Source: Neobacillus cucumis
Lineage (GTDB): Bacteria; Bacillota; Bacilli; Bacillales_B; DSM-18226
Direction: 5' to 3'
NCBI RefSeq assembly: GCF_023715505.1
Contig: NZ_JAMBOH010000032.1
Span: 1-61,590, forward strand
Length of the DNA stretch: 61,590 nucleotides
Part shown: piece after piece, positions 17,083 to 26,668 of the stretch
Layout: each line of letters opens with the position of its first letter
Position numbering within the stretch: the first letter of the stretch is position 1
Made by a program: the position numbers and the translations under genes
Notes under the pieces: generated by a model
What the model was told of the DNA's origin: nothing
The model's input: only the letters and a program-made list of their open reading frames with translations
Databases searched by the model: none

Positions 17083-18015
17083 TTAAATATTATTTTCTAT
17101 TTTTCCGCTATACCAAATCTTATCTTTAATCGGTGACAACATATCTTGAACAGTTTTTAATACTTCCAAATCAATGGGTTCATTGATCCAATTAATATTC
17201 TTAATCATATTGTCCGGATTTGCTGTCCCAACAAGAGTAGTTGCTATTAGATTATTGGAACAAGAAAACTGAACAGCCAACTTTTCTATATCAATGCCAT
17301 TTTCGGTACAAAAGCTAACTGCCTTTTCACAAACATTTTTAATTTCTTGGCCAGCAGGGTGCCAAGGTGGTGCTCCCCTTTTACTTAACAGCCCCATCGA
17401 TAATGGGGACGCATTAATAACACCTATGTTCACATCTTTCATCTCATGTAGAAAATCGATTAATTTAGTATTATTTAATGAATAATGACAATAGGATAAA
17501 ATACTATCAACATAACTCTTAGTCAATACCTCTTTAAAAATTTTTAGGGGTAAACCCGATACCCCAAAGAATCGTATTTTACCTTCTTTCTTTAATATTT
17601 GGAGAGTCGGAATACTTTCTTCTAGGATTTGATCCATAGAACCGAATTCAATATCATGGAGATGCAAAATATCTATATAATCTGTTCCAAGACGTTTTAG
17701 GCTCTCTTCAACACTTTTTTTAATTGTACTTTCTGAAAAATCAAAATCATCATCACCGTATCGACCAGCTTTGGTTGAAAGAATATAGTTTTTCCTTTGA
17801 ATGCCCTTAAGTGCTTTTCCTAATACCGCTTCTGCTTTTGTCAGCCCATAATAAGGAGCTACATCGATCAAATTCACCCCCAAATCTAAAGCTGTATGTA
17901 CCGTTCTGATCCCCTCATGTTCATCAATATTTCGGAATACCGATCCGAGTGAAGATGCTCCTAGACTTAAAACCGATACTTCTATTCCTGTCTTCCCAAG
18001 AGTTCTATAATGCAT
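17083..18015 (-). CDS. Aldo/keto reductase (310 aa)
   Basis: NAD(P)H-dependent oxidoreductase with a TIM barrel. It begins MHYRTLGKTGIEVSVLSLG. The catalytic tetrad is visible as Asp in LIDVAPYYG, Tyr in the same motif, Lys in LSTKAGRYG and His in ILHLHDIEFG. The cofactor region near the end is AVQFSCSNNLIATTLVGTAN. It resembles the sugar dehydrogenase branch (L-fucose, L-galactose or D-threo-aldose 1-dehydrogenases). AAAGGAGGATCCT precedes ATG 18015, so I reject the upstream start at 18048. It sits between the sugar-binding protein and the MBL hydrolase in one operon. Confidence 0.88.
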   Translation of the reverse strand: MHYRTLGKTGIEVSVLSLGASSLGSVFRNIDEHEGIRTVHTALDLGVNLIDVAPYYGLTKAEAVLGKALKGIQRKNYILSTKAGRYGDDDFDFSESTIKKSVEESLKRLGTDYIDILHLHDIEFGSMDQILEESIPTLQILKKEGKIRFFGVSGLPLKIFKEVLTKSYVDSILSYCHYSLNNTKLIDFLHEMKDVNIGVINASPLSMGLLSKRGAPPWHPAGQEIKNVCEKAVSFCTENGIDIEKLAVQFSCSNNLIATTLVGTANPDNMIKNINWINEPIDLEVLKTVQDMLSPIKDKIWYSGKIENNI

Positions 18016-18091
18016 AGGATCCTCCTTTAATTTTGTATATTTTTTCAAGAGATTCTAAGTTATAAAACTTAGAATCTCTTTTTTCATTCTT

Positions 18092-19093
18092 TTATTTAAC
18101 GTAATAATCTTTGACATTCTCTTTTGTTACGATATTAATGCCAGTATCAACATATTTAGGCAGTGTTTTAGGAGCTAAACTATGTTTTAGGGTAAAGAGG
18201 GAAACCATCGACCAATAACCCATATTTTCAGTACCTTGGGCCATAGTGGCATCCACTCCTCCATTCTTGACCATATCTAATAAAGCTTTATCTGTATCGA
18301 ATCCAATAATTTTAATCTTGTCTTTTTTACCTGCTTCACGAACAGCTGTTGCAGCACCTAATCCGGCAACACCATCAGCGGCAAATACCCCTTTAATATT
18401 TGGTTTTCCCTGCAATTCAGCAGCCAGGGCAGTAGCTGCTTTTGTTTGATCTCCCCCATCATTAGCTTTTACTACCACTTTCATATTTGGATATTTATTT
18501 TTTATTTCAGATTGAAATCCCTTAATTCGATCCTCAACATTCTGCTGTCCAATTGTATAAAGTAAAGCTACTTCACCTTCTTTATCCATTAACTTCGCCA
18601 TATAGTCAGCTGCTTTTTCACCTGCAACTTCATTACCTGTAGAAAAAAAGGCTGATCGGCTGCTATTAGAGGAATCACTATCATAGGTTACAACTTGGAT
18701 TCCTTCTTCACGAGCTTTATTAATTGGATCTTTTAAGGCATCGGCATTAATTGCGGCAACTGCAATTCCAGCCGGTTTTGTCGCAGCAACTTGTTCAAAT
18801 ACTGCAACAGACTTGTTTATGTCATATCCAGGATCTCCTGCGTACTTTGTTTCTACACCAAATTGATTTCCTGCTTTTTGAAAGCCTCCCAAAACACCTT
18901 TCCAGTAATCCAATCCAGATAAAAAGGAAATCACATAATACACTTCATTCTTGTCACCTTGAAACGCTACTTTTGAATCTGCTTTTTCCGAAGTCCCTCC
19001 AGTTTTGGCAGATTGGCAACCAGCACTTGCAGCTATAAGCAAACAAATTGATCCTATTAAAGTAAATTTTTTTAGTGTTTTCAAGATATTCAT
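18092..19093 (-). CDS. Sugar ABC transporter substrate-binding lipoprotein (333 aa)
   Basis: Extracellular sugar-binding protein of the RbsB/periplasmic-binding-protein type, anchored as a lipoprotein: the signal peptide ends at lipobox SAGC with Cys26. The mature part shows the family pattern VYYVISFLSGLDYWKGVLGG, AGIAVAAINADALKDPINKA, GVFAADGVAGLGAATAVREA and the hinge-region IIGFDTDKALLDMVKNG. Length is typical. It follows the permease by 21 bp and is encoded after the ATPase and permease, so the three form a complete importer. The substrate is unknown; the broken uxuA nearby hints at a uronate or related sugar. Confidence 0.93.
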   Translation of the reverse strand: MNILKTLKKFTLIGSICLLIAASAGCQSAKTGGTSEKADSKVAFQGDKNEVYYVISFLSGLDYWKGVLGGFQKAGNQFGVETKYAGDPGYDINKSVAVFEQVAATKPAGIAVAAINADALKDPINKAREEGIQVVTYDSDSSNSSRSAFFSTGNEVAGEKAADYMAKLMDKEGEVALLYTIGQQNVEDRIKGFQSEIKNKYPNMKVVVKANDGGDQTKAATALAAELQGKPNIKGVFAADGVAGLGAATAVREAGKKDKIKIIGFDTDKALLDMVKNGGVDATMAQGTENMGYWSMVSLFTLKHSLAPKTLPKYVDTGINIVTKENVKDYYVK

Positions 19094-19114
19094 CTCTCCT
19101 TTTTAAAATTAGAC

Positions 19115-20122
19115 TCAAATCGATTTTCTTTTTTGACCAATGTGATCCATCGTAACCGCTACCAAAAGAATCATAAATGTTACAAATTGCTGCCAGTAAA
19201 CGGAAACGTTCAGCAATACAAGACCGTTGTTGATTACCGCCAATAAGAGAACGCCGAGAACAGCTCCGAATATGGATCCTTCTCCCCCTTTTAAACTTGT
19301 ACCGCCAATGACAGCAGCCGCAATGGCCCTTAACTCAGCACTATCACCAGTTGTGGGAGAAGCTACACTAAATCTAGCTAAGGTAATTATTCCGGCAATA
19401 CTTGCTAATAAAGCGGTAAGAATGAAGACACCCATTTTAATTTTCGTGACATTGATGCCGGATAAAACAGCTGCTTTTTCATTGCTTCCGATGTAAAATA
19501 CTTTTCTAAATGCTTCTGATTTCCTCATTAAATAATCAAATACAATCGTGCCAATAATTAGTAAAATAATCATGAACGGAACCCCAGCAATGCTGCCTGT
19601 CCCAATGAATCGGAACGATTCAGGGATACCGCCTATTGATAATGGAGAACCTTGTGTGAAAATGTATGCTGTACCACGAGCAATACCCATCATAGCCAAG
19701 GTTGTAATAAAAGGATTAAGACCTACTTTACCTACAAAAAGGCCGTTTATTACCCCACAAATTATACCTACAATAATAGCTGCTAAACATGCGAACCAGA
19801 TTTCAACTCCAGCTAAATACAAACTTCCAGCCACAACACTGGCCAGTCCCATAATTGATCCTACGGAAAGGTCAAATGCACCTAATACTAGTGCAACCGT
19901 CATTCCAATCGCAATAATTCCATCAGCGACTAACGCAATTCCCGTTGAAGCCAAATTACTGCTCGTTAAAAACTGAGGTGATAAAATCGTTAGAACTCCT
20001 GAAACTAGAAGAATGATAATAATTAAGCTTGTTTCTCTAAAACCAAAAGTGATCTTAAACAAATTACTAGACTTGATTCTGCCCATTGCAGTTGGATTAT
20101 TACTTACAATCAAGTTTTCCAC
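19115..20122 (-). CDS. Sugar ABC transporter permease, RbsC type (335 aa)
   Basis: Membrane subunit of the importer, with about 8-10 predicted helices. Family marks are LTSSNLASTGIALVADGIIA, ALVLGAFDLSVGSIMGLASV, the EAA-like loop IGSNEKAAVLSGINVTKIK, and AVIGGTSLKGGEGSIFGAVL near the end. It acts as a homodimer in the cytoplasmic membrane. It is 19 bp downstream of the ATPase gene and 21 bp upstream of the binding-protein gene, and is clearly in one operon with them. Confidence 0.95.
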   Translation of the reverse strand: MENLIVSNNPTAMGRIKSSNLFKITFGFRETSLIIIILLVSGVLTILSPQFLTSSNLASTGIALVADGIIAIGMTVALVLGAFDLSVGSIMGLASVVAGSLYLAGVEIWFACLAAIIVGIICGVINGLFVGKVGLNPFITTLAMMGIARGTAYIFTQGSPLSIGGIPESFRFIGTGSIAGVPFMIILLIIGTIVFDYLMRKSEAFRKVFYIGSNEKAAVLSGINVTKIKMGVFILTALLASIAGIITLARFSVASPTTGDSAELRAIAAAVIGGTSLKGGEGSIFGAVLGVLLLAVINNGLVLLNVSVYWQQFVTFMILLVAVTMDHIGQKRKSI

Positions 20123-20141
20123 CTCTTTCTAAATTTATCTA

Positions 20142-21641
20142 TTAAGTACCTAAGCCTGAAGCTAAAATCATGATTTTATCCTCAGTTAAATCTTCTTTTT
20201 GCAAAATATCTTTTAATTTTCCTTCATGCATGACAGCTACACGATCACACATTCCAATTACTTCGGGCAATTCAGACGAAACAATAATAATACCGATTCC
20301 CTTTTCCGAAAGTTCCCTCAATAATTTGTAGATTTCTAGCTTGGCACCAATATCAATTCCTCTTGTTGGTTCATCTAAAATTAATACTTTCGGTTCAATA
20401 GCCAACCATTTTGCAAGAAGGACTTTTTGTTGATTTCCCCCACTTAATCCATCGACTGGCTGCCTTACATCTGATATCTTAATAGAAAGCCTTTTTACGT
20501 ATTCACTAGACAAATCTCGTTCCTTGCTGCTTTTAAGAAATAAACCGTTTTTGATTTTTTTTAAAATAGCGGCTGTGATGTTCTTCTCGATACTTTGATC
20601 TAAAAAAAGTCCCTGTTCTTTACGGTCTTCTGGTACATAACCTATTCCCACCTTGATTGCTTCGGAATAAGTTTTAATATTCAAGGATTTTCCATTTAAA
20701 TAGACTGTACCTTTTGACTTTTCATCAATTCCACAAACCGCACGCATCACTTCTGTTCGGCCTGCCCCTACAATCCCTGAAAAACCAAGTATTTCCCCCT
20801 GATATAAAGTAAAATTAATATCATTAAAAATCCTATTTAGTCCTAAATTCTCAACTTTTAAAATCTCTTTTTTAATAATTTTAGTTGATTTAGGGGGATA
20901 TTTATTTTCAATGTTTCTTCCTACCATCATGTTAACAATCTGATTTTCTGTAATATCAGTTGTTTTAACCGTACCTATATATTCACCATCTCTTAAAATC
21001 GTAATCTTATCACAAATTCTGAATATTTCTTCCATTCGATGGCTGATATACAAAATACTTACACCGTTGTTTTTGAGCATTTCCACAATTTCAAATAAAA
21101 CTTCTGCCTCTGGTTGAGTAAGTGAGGACGTCGGCTCATCAAGTATTAACAACTTGCAATTAAGTGATATAGCTTTGGCAATTTCAACAATCTGTTGTTC
21201 GGCAATATTAAGCGTTGCAACAATCTGGTTAGGTTTGAAATTGACCTTGAATATATCAAGTACTTCCTGACACTTTTTGTATAGACTTTTATAATCAACC
21301 ATCGTCGATTTTTTCTTGGGCAATCGCCCAATAAAAATGTTCTCTGCAACCGTCATATGAGGACATAAACTTAATTCTTGATGAACGAGCCCGATTCCGA
21401 CCTCTTGAGATCCTTTTGGATTTTGAAAGTTAACCTTTTTTCCTTCGAAAAAGATCTCACCCTCCTCTGATTGATGAACCCCGCCGATAATCTTCATGAG
21501 GGTTGATTTCCCTGCTCCATTTTCCCCCACAAGACTATGTACCTCTCCCTTTTCAACAAACAAATTAACATTTGATAGTGCCTTAGTACCGGGAAAGTAT
21601 TTTGATATCGCTTTCATTTCTAACAAATAATTAGAATCCAT
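20142..21641 (-). CDS. Sugar ABC transporter ATP-binding protein, RbsA/MglA type (499 aa)
   Basis: Two fused nucleotide-binding domains. Domain 1 has Walker A GENGAGKSTLMKIIGG, a signature-like region TLNIAEQQIVEIAKA and Walker B LLILDEPTSSL. Domain 2 has a degenerate Walker A (SGIVGAGRTEVMRAV), the intact signature LSGGNQQKVLLAKWL and Walker B VLILDEPTRGID. This uneven pair is normal for sugar ATPases of the family. Start ATG 21641 has AGGTG upstream. It is the first gene of the operon; a TGTAACAT/ATGTTACA operator lies 150 bp upstream. Confidence 0.95.
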   Translation of the reverse strand: MDSNYLLEMKAISKYFPGTKALSNVNLFVEKGEVHSLVGENGAGKSTLMKIIGGVHQSEEGEIFFEGKKVNFQNPKGSQEVGIGLVHQELSLCPHMTVAENIFIGRLPKKKSTMVDYKSLYKKCQEVLDIFKVNFKPNQIVATLNIAEQQIVEIAKAISLNCKLLILDEPTSSLTQPEAEVLFEIVEMLKNNGVSILYISHRMEEIFRICDKITILRDGEYIGTVKTTDITENQIVNMMVGRNIENKYPPKSTKIIKKEILKVENLGLNRIFNDINFTLYQGEILGFSGIVGAGRTEVMRAVCGIDEKSKGTVYLNGKSLNIKTYSEAIKVGIGYVPEDRKEQGLFLDQSIEKNITAAILKKIKNGLFLKSSKERDLSSEYVKRLSIKISDVRQPVDGLSGGNQQKVLLAKWLAIEPKVLILDEPTRGIDIGAKLEIYKLLRELSEKGIGIIIVSSELPEVIGMCDRVAVMHEGKLKDILQKEDLTEDKIMILASGLGT

Positions 21642-21790
21642 TTTTTCACCTCACAAACTTAATTTCATAGATTGGGAAACCTCTGATTAAATTGCATTCA
21701 CAAAGTACTATTTTTTCAAACTTTAAGCCTTTTAAACCGTATTATTGCAAACTATTGTATTAAGAATTACCCTCCTACTAAAATGTGATA

Positions 21791-21811
21791 TGTAACATTT
21801 CACATGTTACA
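21791..21811. promoter_or_regulatory. Operator 1 of the sugar locus
   Basis: TGTAACAT (21791-21798), 5-bp spacer, ATGTTACA (21804-21811). It has the same half-sites as those near uxuA and the GntR gene, and lies upstream of the ABC operon. Probable binding site of the GntR regulator. Confidence 0.75.
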
Positions 21812-21890
21812 TATTGAATGATAGAACAAAAACCCCTACCTGTCAAATGGTTTTTTGAATTTTTAATAAATTCCAAAAATACAAAAGTTG

Positions 21891-22944
21891 TCAGTTTCTT
21901 TTTAACTCTTTTGTTGCCGCTTCCCATAAACCATTTAAGTAGGTGACACCGAGAGCACGGTCATACAAACCCTATCCAGGTTTAGCAATCTCATTCCAAA
22001 TCATCCGGCTGTGGTTGGGACGAATGGGTCCTGAGTAGTCAAACTCGCGTAAAGAACGAATGATTTCATACATATCAAGTGAACCTTCTGTTGATAGATG
22101 GGCTGATTCGTGAAATGACTTTTCACCAAATAATTTGATATTACGGCCATGCATGAAATTTACTCGACCAAGTTTACCGAAATAACGAACAAGCTCAGGA
22201 AGATTATTTTCCGGATTTGTACCTAGTGAACCGCTGCAAAGACCTAGTCCATTATTGGGGCTATCATACAGGTTTATAAACCGCTCAAGATTTTCCTTGT
22301 TTGAAATAATGCGGGGTAATCCAAAAATAGACCAAGGCGGATCATCCGGATGAATCGCCACCATTTTAACATTTGTTTCATCGGCAACCGGAATGATTTC
22401 ACGAATAAAATAACTTAAATTTCCCCATAAATCTTCTTAAGAAACGGATTCATATTGTTTAAATTACCTTTTAACTCTTCTTTTTCATAGCTTGAATTCC
22501 ATCCATGAAGAGATAATTCCCTAGTAAGTGGGTTCATTTGCTTTAAGATTTCATCTTCATAAATCAAACAAGAGAGCCATCTTGGAGTTGGTAATCTAGG
22601 GATGAACGTGTCAAATCAAATACAGGCATGAAATTATAACACACAACCTGTATACCAGCTTTTCCAAAATTTCGAAGGGTTATTTTATAATTTTCAATAT
22701 ATTTTTCTCTTGATGGTAAGCCTAATTTAATATCTTCATGGACGGGAACGCTTTCAATAACCTCTAATGATAATCCATTTTTCTCTACCTTTCCTTTTAA
22801 TTCTAAAATTTTTTCGTAAGGCCAGGCTTCACCTACCGGGATATCATAGATAGCTGATACAATCCCGGTCATACCAGGAATTTGACGAATATTTTCTAAT
22901 GTTACAGGATCGTTGACGCCGTACCAGCGAAATGTCATTTTCAT
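21891..22944 (-). pseudogene. uxuA: Broken mannonate dehydratase (uxuA)
   Basis: Mannonate dehydratase converts D-mannonate to 2-keto-3-deoxygluconate in glucuronate breakdown. The start is intact: AAAGGAGG before ATG 22944 and [20 protein letters not shown]. After 120 residues the frame is lost near 22560; it resumes as NPLTRELSLHGWNSSY, shifts again near 22440, then continues VKMVAIHPDDPPWSIFGLPR and SFHESAHLSTEGSLDMYEII. A TAT-to-TAG type nonsense codon interrupts the C-terminal PG-GLYDRALG segment, and the true end is TGA at 21891-21893. At least two frameshifts and one stop make it inactive. Confidence 0.92.
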
Positions 22945-22982
22945 GTTGGTTGCCTCCTTTGGATAAAATCTAAAATGTGTTA

Positions 22983-23004
22983 TGTAACATGTAAAATGTA
23001 ACAT
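22983..23004. promoter_or_regulatory. Operator 2, upstream of uxuA
   Basis: Two direct TGTAACAT half-sites at 22983-22990 and 22997-23004, 40-60 bp upstream of the uxuA start. Same half-site as operators 1 and 3. Confidence 0.7.
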
Positions 23005-23151
23005 TTCAGATTTTATACTTCTTTATGTTATAATTTTCTTAGTAATCAGTCAACTCTTTTTTTTTAGCTATAATATTGTTTACTTGCACACTATATTTTA
23101 ATTAATTGTACATTGACGACAATTTACTCTAAGCTCTATAATTCAATAGAA

Positions 23152-23165
23152 TGTAACATGTTACA
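23152..23165. promoter_or_regulatory. Operator 3, upstream of the GntR gene
   Basis: TGTAACATGTTACA is a perfect 14-bp palindrome, 31 bp before the GntR start codon. It suggests autoregulation. Confidence 0.8.
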
Positions 23166-23196
23166 ATTTAATTATGGACTATCAGGAGGTTTTACC

Positions 23197-23889
23197 ATGA
23201 ATCACTTAATTGAAACATCAGCTCTTGCTACGCAAATATACAAAGTTCTTCGAAAAGAGATTATGAGTGGAATATTCACACCTGGAGACAAGCTTGATAT
23301 TAATAAGCTGGCGGAGAAATTTGGAGTGAGCCGTTCTCCTGTTAAAGAGGCAGTTAATCAATTAGTTCACGAAGGTTTAATTGAAATATTGCCACGTAAA
23401 GGAACTTATATTACACAATTAAGATATAAAGATTTCATTGAAGTGCTCGATGCACGATTCATGATTGAAACATGGGCTGCACGTATTGTTGTCTCTACTG
23501 TATCAGAACAACAAATTACCAAATGGGAAGAAATAATTTTAAAAATGGATTCATTATTAGAACAGGATCCATTTTCTTTTGAAACCTACAGTAAACTAGA
23601 CATAGAATTCCACCAATTATTAGTTAAATGGGCTCTAAATCAGAAAATAGAAGACATCTATAATTCAATTAATCCTCAGGTGGCACTAGCCCGTGCTATA
23701 TATAGCAACGTCCTTGAACATAGTTTAAAAAGACATAAGGACCATCACTATTTGTTTGAGGCGTTGAAAAATCGCGATCTTGTTAAGCTTATTGATGTTT
23801 TACAAAAACATTGTGAAAGTGTAAAACAAGATATAAAATTAAGCTGGAACCAACAACTGCACGGTCCAATTGATGAAGTGAAACCGTAA
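23197..23889 (+). CDS. GntR family regulator with FCD domain (230 aa)
   Basis: Transcription factor controlling the adjacent sugar/uronate genes. The N-terminal winged helix (about 10-75) shows LRKEIMSGIFTPGDKLDINK, KFGVSRSPVKEAVNQLVHEG and the wing IEILPRKGTYIT. The C-terminal FCD ligand domain has the metal/ligand pattern VLDARFMIETWAAR, DIEFHQLLVKWA and a later RHKDHHYLFEAL. I start at ATG 23197 with AGGAGG upstream; the frame stays open to 23113. It is divergent from uxuA; the TGTAACAT operators lie on both sides and before the ABC operon. The inducer is probably a uronate-pathway sugar, by analogy with UxuR/ExuR. Confidence 0.92.
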   Translation: MNHLIETSALATQIYKVLRKEIMSGIFTPGDKLDINKLAEKFGVSRSPVKEAVNQLVHEGLIEILPRKGTYITQLRYKDFIEVLDARFMIETWAARIVVSTVSEQQITKWEEIILKMDSLLEQDPFSFETYSKLDIEFHQLLVKWALNQKIEDIYNSINPQVALARAIYSNVLEHSLKRHKDHHYLFEALKNRDLVKLIDVLQKHCESVKQDIKLSWNQQLHGPIDEVKP

Positions 23890-24096
23890 AGTCAAACGAT
23901 GTCACAAACATTATTACTGTTTCAAAGAAAAGCATATTTAGTTTTACTTGTTTGGTCATTGTTCGCCATTAAGTAAAATGTAAAAAGGATTGGGGAAATC
24001 TCCGCTTTTGTCCTCACCTAACTTTTGGAGAGGATAGTCGTATATTGTTCCGATTTCCCCACCTAATCACCATTAAGTATCAAGCTATTTATTTTA
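23890..24096. other. Intergenic with a long inverted repeat
   Basis: GGGGAAATC (23992-24000) and GATTTCCCC (24052-24060) are separated by about 50 nt. CCATTAAGTA occurs twice, near 23966 and 24072. It separates convergent gntR and gapN genes and may terminate both. Confidence 0.45.
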
Positions 24097-25551
24097 TTAC
24101 TCTTGAATATTTAACACTATTATTTTTTCACGCGTCATTGATTCGATGCTTTTACGGATTCCTTGTGCACCCATTCCTGACCCTTTTACACCGATAAACG
24201 GGAAATGGTCTGGACCGCGTTCAGTTCGTCCATTGATTTGCACGGAGCCTGTTTCTATCTTATTGGCAATCGAAAATGCTTTGTTAATATCTTTTGTAAA
24301 CACACTTGCTTGTAAACCAAATTCAGACTTGTTAGCATGTTCAATCGCTTCTTCATCAGAAGTTACACGTAGGACAGGCAATACTGGTCCAAATGGTTCT
24401 TCCCAGGCTACGTTCATATCTTCTGTTACATGATCTAGAAGGGTAGGATAAATTAAATTGCGTTCACGCTTGTTTCCTACTACAAGTGTTGCACCTTTTT
24501 TGAGGGCATCTTCGATTAAGCCTTGGACAAAGTCAGCTGATTGATCGTCAATTAACGGAACAACTGTGCTGCCTTCTTCTGGAGAACCTACAGCTAGTTT
24601 TTCAATCTCTCCTTTTAAAATACCCACAAGCTCATCCGCTACACTTTCATGCACTAATACACGTTTAATCGCTGTGCAACGTTGACCTGAATAAGAAAAC
24701 GCACCGCTGATAATTTGTTTGGCTGCTTCTTCCAGATCTGCATCTTCACGGACAATCCCTGGGTCTTTACCGCCAAGCTCGAGAACAAGCGGAATCATCC
24801 CTGCTTTCTTCGCTAAGCGTTTACCTGTGTTTGTTCCCCCTGTGAAGGAAATCATATTAATTCCTTTATGCTCGACAAGGTAATCTCCAATCACAGAGCC
24901 GCGACCTGTCACGATATTTACAATCCCTTTTGGAAGCTTTGCTTTGTGAAGGGCCTCAATCATTTTAATCCCGCTAATAGCACCTTGCGTTGCAGGTTTG
25001 AAAATAACCGCATTTCCTGAGATAAGTGCCGGCGCTAACTTTGCTGCTGCTAGGTTTACTGGATAGTTAAATGGTGGAATTGCTAGCACCACACCTAATG
25101 GGACACGTTCCACAATGGCGATTTTCGACTTGGAACCTCCAGGGAAACTGTCCCCTTTCATGCTTTTTCCATGCATATGCAGCGCTTCTTCCACTGTGTA
25201 ACGAATAAAATCAGCAGTTCGTGCAACTTCGTTCTTCGCATCCTTTAGACTTTTTCCGACCTCTTTCATAATAATCTCAGCGATTTCTTCTTTCATGTTA
25301 ACTAATTCATCAGCCCACTTATATAAATATTTGGCACGTTGTTGAAGAGAATTTTCCGCCCATGCTTTTTGTCCAGCATGTGCAAAAAGAATCGCTTCAT
25401 CCACTTCTTCCTTCGTAATCGCCTGCACTTTTCCAATTACTTCGTTGAGATAAGGTGAACAGATGTCAATAGTCTGACCAGATTTGCTTTCATTCCACTC
25501 GCCATTTACATAAAACTTATATGAAGATGAAGTTAAAACGTTTGTTGGCAT
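24097..25551 (-). CDS. gapN: NADP-dependent non-phosphorylating glyceraldehyde-3-phosphate dehydrogenase (484 aa)
   Basis: Oxidises glyceraldehyde 3-phosphate directly to 3-phosphoglycerate and makes NADPH in the cytosol. The aldehyde-dehydrogenase fold shows AIPPFNYPVNLAAAKLAPAL, GNAVIFKPATQG, the cofactor loop SFTGGTNTGKRL, the catalytic Glu of LELGGKDPG and the catalytic Cys of FSYSGQRCTAIKR. GapN-specific regions near the end match streptococcal GapN (VQINGRTERGPDHFPFIGVK). GGAGGAATTTTG precedes ATG 25551. It stands alone. By composition and position I see no link with the sugar operon. Confidence 0.95.
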   Translation of the reverse strand: MPTNVLTSSSYKFYVNGEWNESKSGQTIDICSPYLNEVIGKVQAITKEEVDEAILFAHAGQKAWAENSLQQRAKYLYKWADELVNMKEEIAEIIMKEVGKSLKDAKNEVARTADFIRYTVEEALHMHGKSMKGDSFPGGSKSKIAIVERVPLGVVLAIPPFNYPVNLAAAKLAPALISGNAVIFKPATQGAISGIKMIEALHKAKLPKGIVNIVTGRGSVIGDYLVEHKGINMISFTGGTNTGKRLAKKAGMIPLVLELGGKDPGIVREDADLEEAAKQIISGAFSYSGQRCTAIKRVLVHESVADELVGILKGEIEKLAVGSPEEGSTVVPLIDDQSADFVQGLIEDALKKGATLVVGNKRERNLIYPTLLDHVTEDMNVAWEEPFGPVLPVLRVTSDEEAIEHANKSEFGLQASVFTKDINKAFSIANKIETGSVQINGRTERGPDHFPFIGVKGSGMGAQGIRKSIESMTREKIIVLNIQE

Positions 25552-25720
25552 CAAAATTCCTCCATCGGTTAAATATTATTAAAATAAATAAAATTCAGTT
25601 TATTTTTCTTAAAAAATAACTATTTATAAATTGGTGTATGTTTTCTTTTTATTTAGACTAAGAAAGACTGAAATAATTCCTCTCACAACTTTAAAAAAGT
25701 AATATTATATTTCATCAATT

Positions 25721-26668
25721 TTATTTTAAGTTTGATGTAAGAAAATCTATTTTTCTTTTTGCATTTTCTTGATCAATGATATCTATTCCAGTATCAATCC
25801 TTTTTTCAACAGGTTTTCCATTAATCGCTTTAATAGCTTGTACAACGCTTAAATATCCCATATCAAAAGGATTTTGTGCTATAGTAGCACTATTATTTCC
25901 CTCTTCAACTTCTTGTACCATATTCATATTTCCGTCTGTACCAACGACTGGAATCGGCATACCTTTTTCTTTCAATTCTTTTAAGGTACCAATTGCAACC
26001 ATATCTGTAGCAGCAAACACACCTTTGATGTTAGGAAATGTCTGCACGATGTTATTCAATGCTTTCTTGACTTCCCCCGATTGGTTATCTGCCGGGAGTT
26101 CCGCGATAATTTTAATCCCAGCAGCTTCTAAAACATCTCTAGCACCCTTCAATCGATCAACCATATCACCATTAACTACGGTTGGATGAATAAGAGCTAC
26201 TTGATCCCCTGGCTGCAACATAGATCCCAAAAGTTCTCCGGACGTTTTACCTAATAGGTAGTTATCTGTTCCTATATACGAAGTCTGGCCATTCCAATCA
26301 ATGTGGGTATCCACAATCAGTACAGGAATGTGTCTTTTCTTATATTTCTCTAATATAGGAATAGTTGTAGATTGCTGAATAGGGGCAATTAATAGTGCTT
26401 CCGGCTTTTGCTTCAAAATATTTTTCAATAAATCCACTTGGTCTTTGACTTCGTGATTTGGCGCGACCACCACACCATCTATTTTGAAATCTTTAAAAGC
26501 CTTTTTTGCTCCTGACTCAATGATTTTCCAATACTGTTCCTTAGTATTTAATGTTTTCAAAACAACAACAACTTTAGGCTTATTATCTTTTTTATTAAGA
26601 TAAGAACCTATTAAAATAATAAGAAAAGCACCACCAATCAAAAGAAGTATTCTGGTCTTCTTTAACAC
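25721..26668 (-). CDS. Membrane-anchored sugar-binding protein (315 aa)
   Basis: Periplasmic-binding-protein type 1 sugar receptor. The N terminus is one hydrophobic helix (ILLLIGGAFLIILIGSYL) with no lipobox Cys, so it is probably anchored by that helix. The fold is visible in VVVVLKTLNTKEQYWKII, ALLIAPIQQSTTIPILEKY, SYIGTDNYLLGKTSGELLG, GVFAATDMVAIGTLKELKE and VVGTDGNMNMVQEVEEG. Start GTG 26668 has AAGGAG 8 nt upstream. No permease or ATPase is adjacent. It may serve a distant importer or a sugar-sensing histidine kinase, as in similar orphan receptors. Confidence 0.85.
   Translation of the reverse strand: MLKKTRILLLIGGAFLIILIGSYLNKKDNKPKVVVVLKTLNTKEQYWKIIESGAKKAFKDFKIDGVVVAPNHEVKDQVDLLKNILKQKPEALLIAPIQQSTTIPILEKYKKRHIPVLIVDTHIDWNGQTSYIGTDNYLLGKTSGELLGSMLQPGDQVALIHPTVVNGDMVDRLKGARDVLEAAGIKIIAELPADNQSGEVKKALNNIVQTFPNIKGVFAATDMVAIGTLKELKEKGMPIPVVGTDGNMNMVQEVEEGNNSATIAQNPFDMGYLSVVQAIKAINGKPVEKRIDTGIDIIDQENAKRKIDFLTSNLK

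Noticed and set aside
21641..21970. Riboswitch or structured leader before the sugar ABC operon
   Set aside because: Only the TGTAACAT palindrome is clear; no riboswitch-like conserved structure could be recognised.
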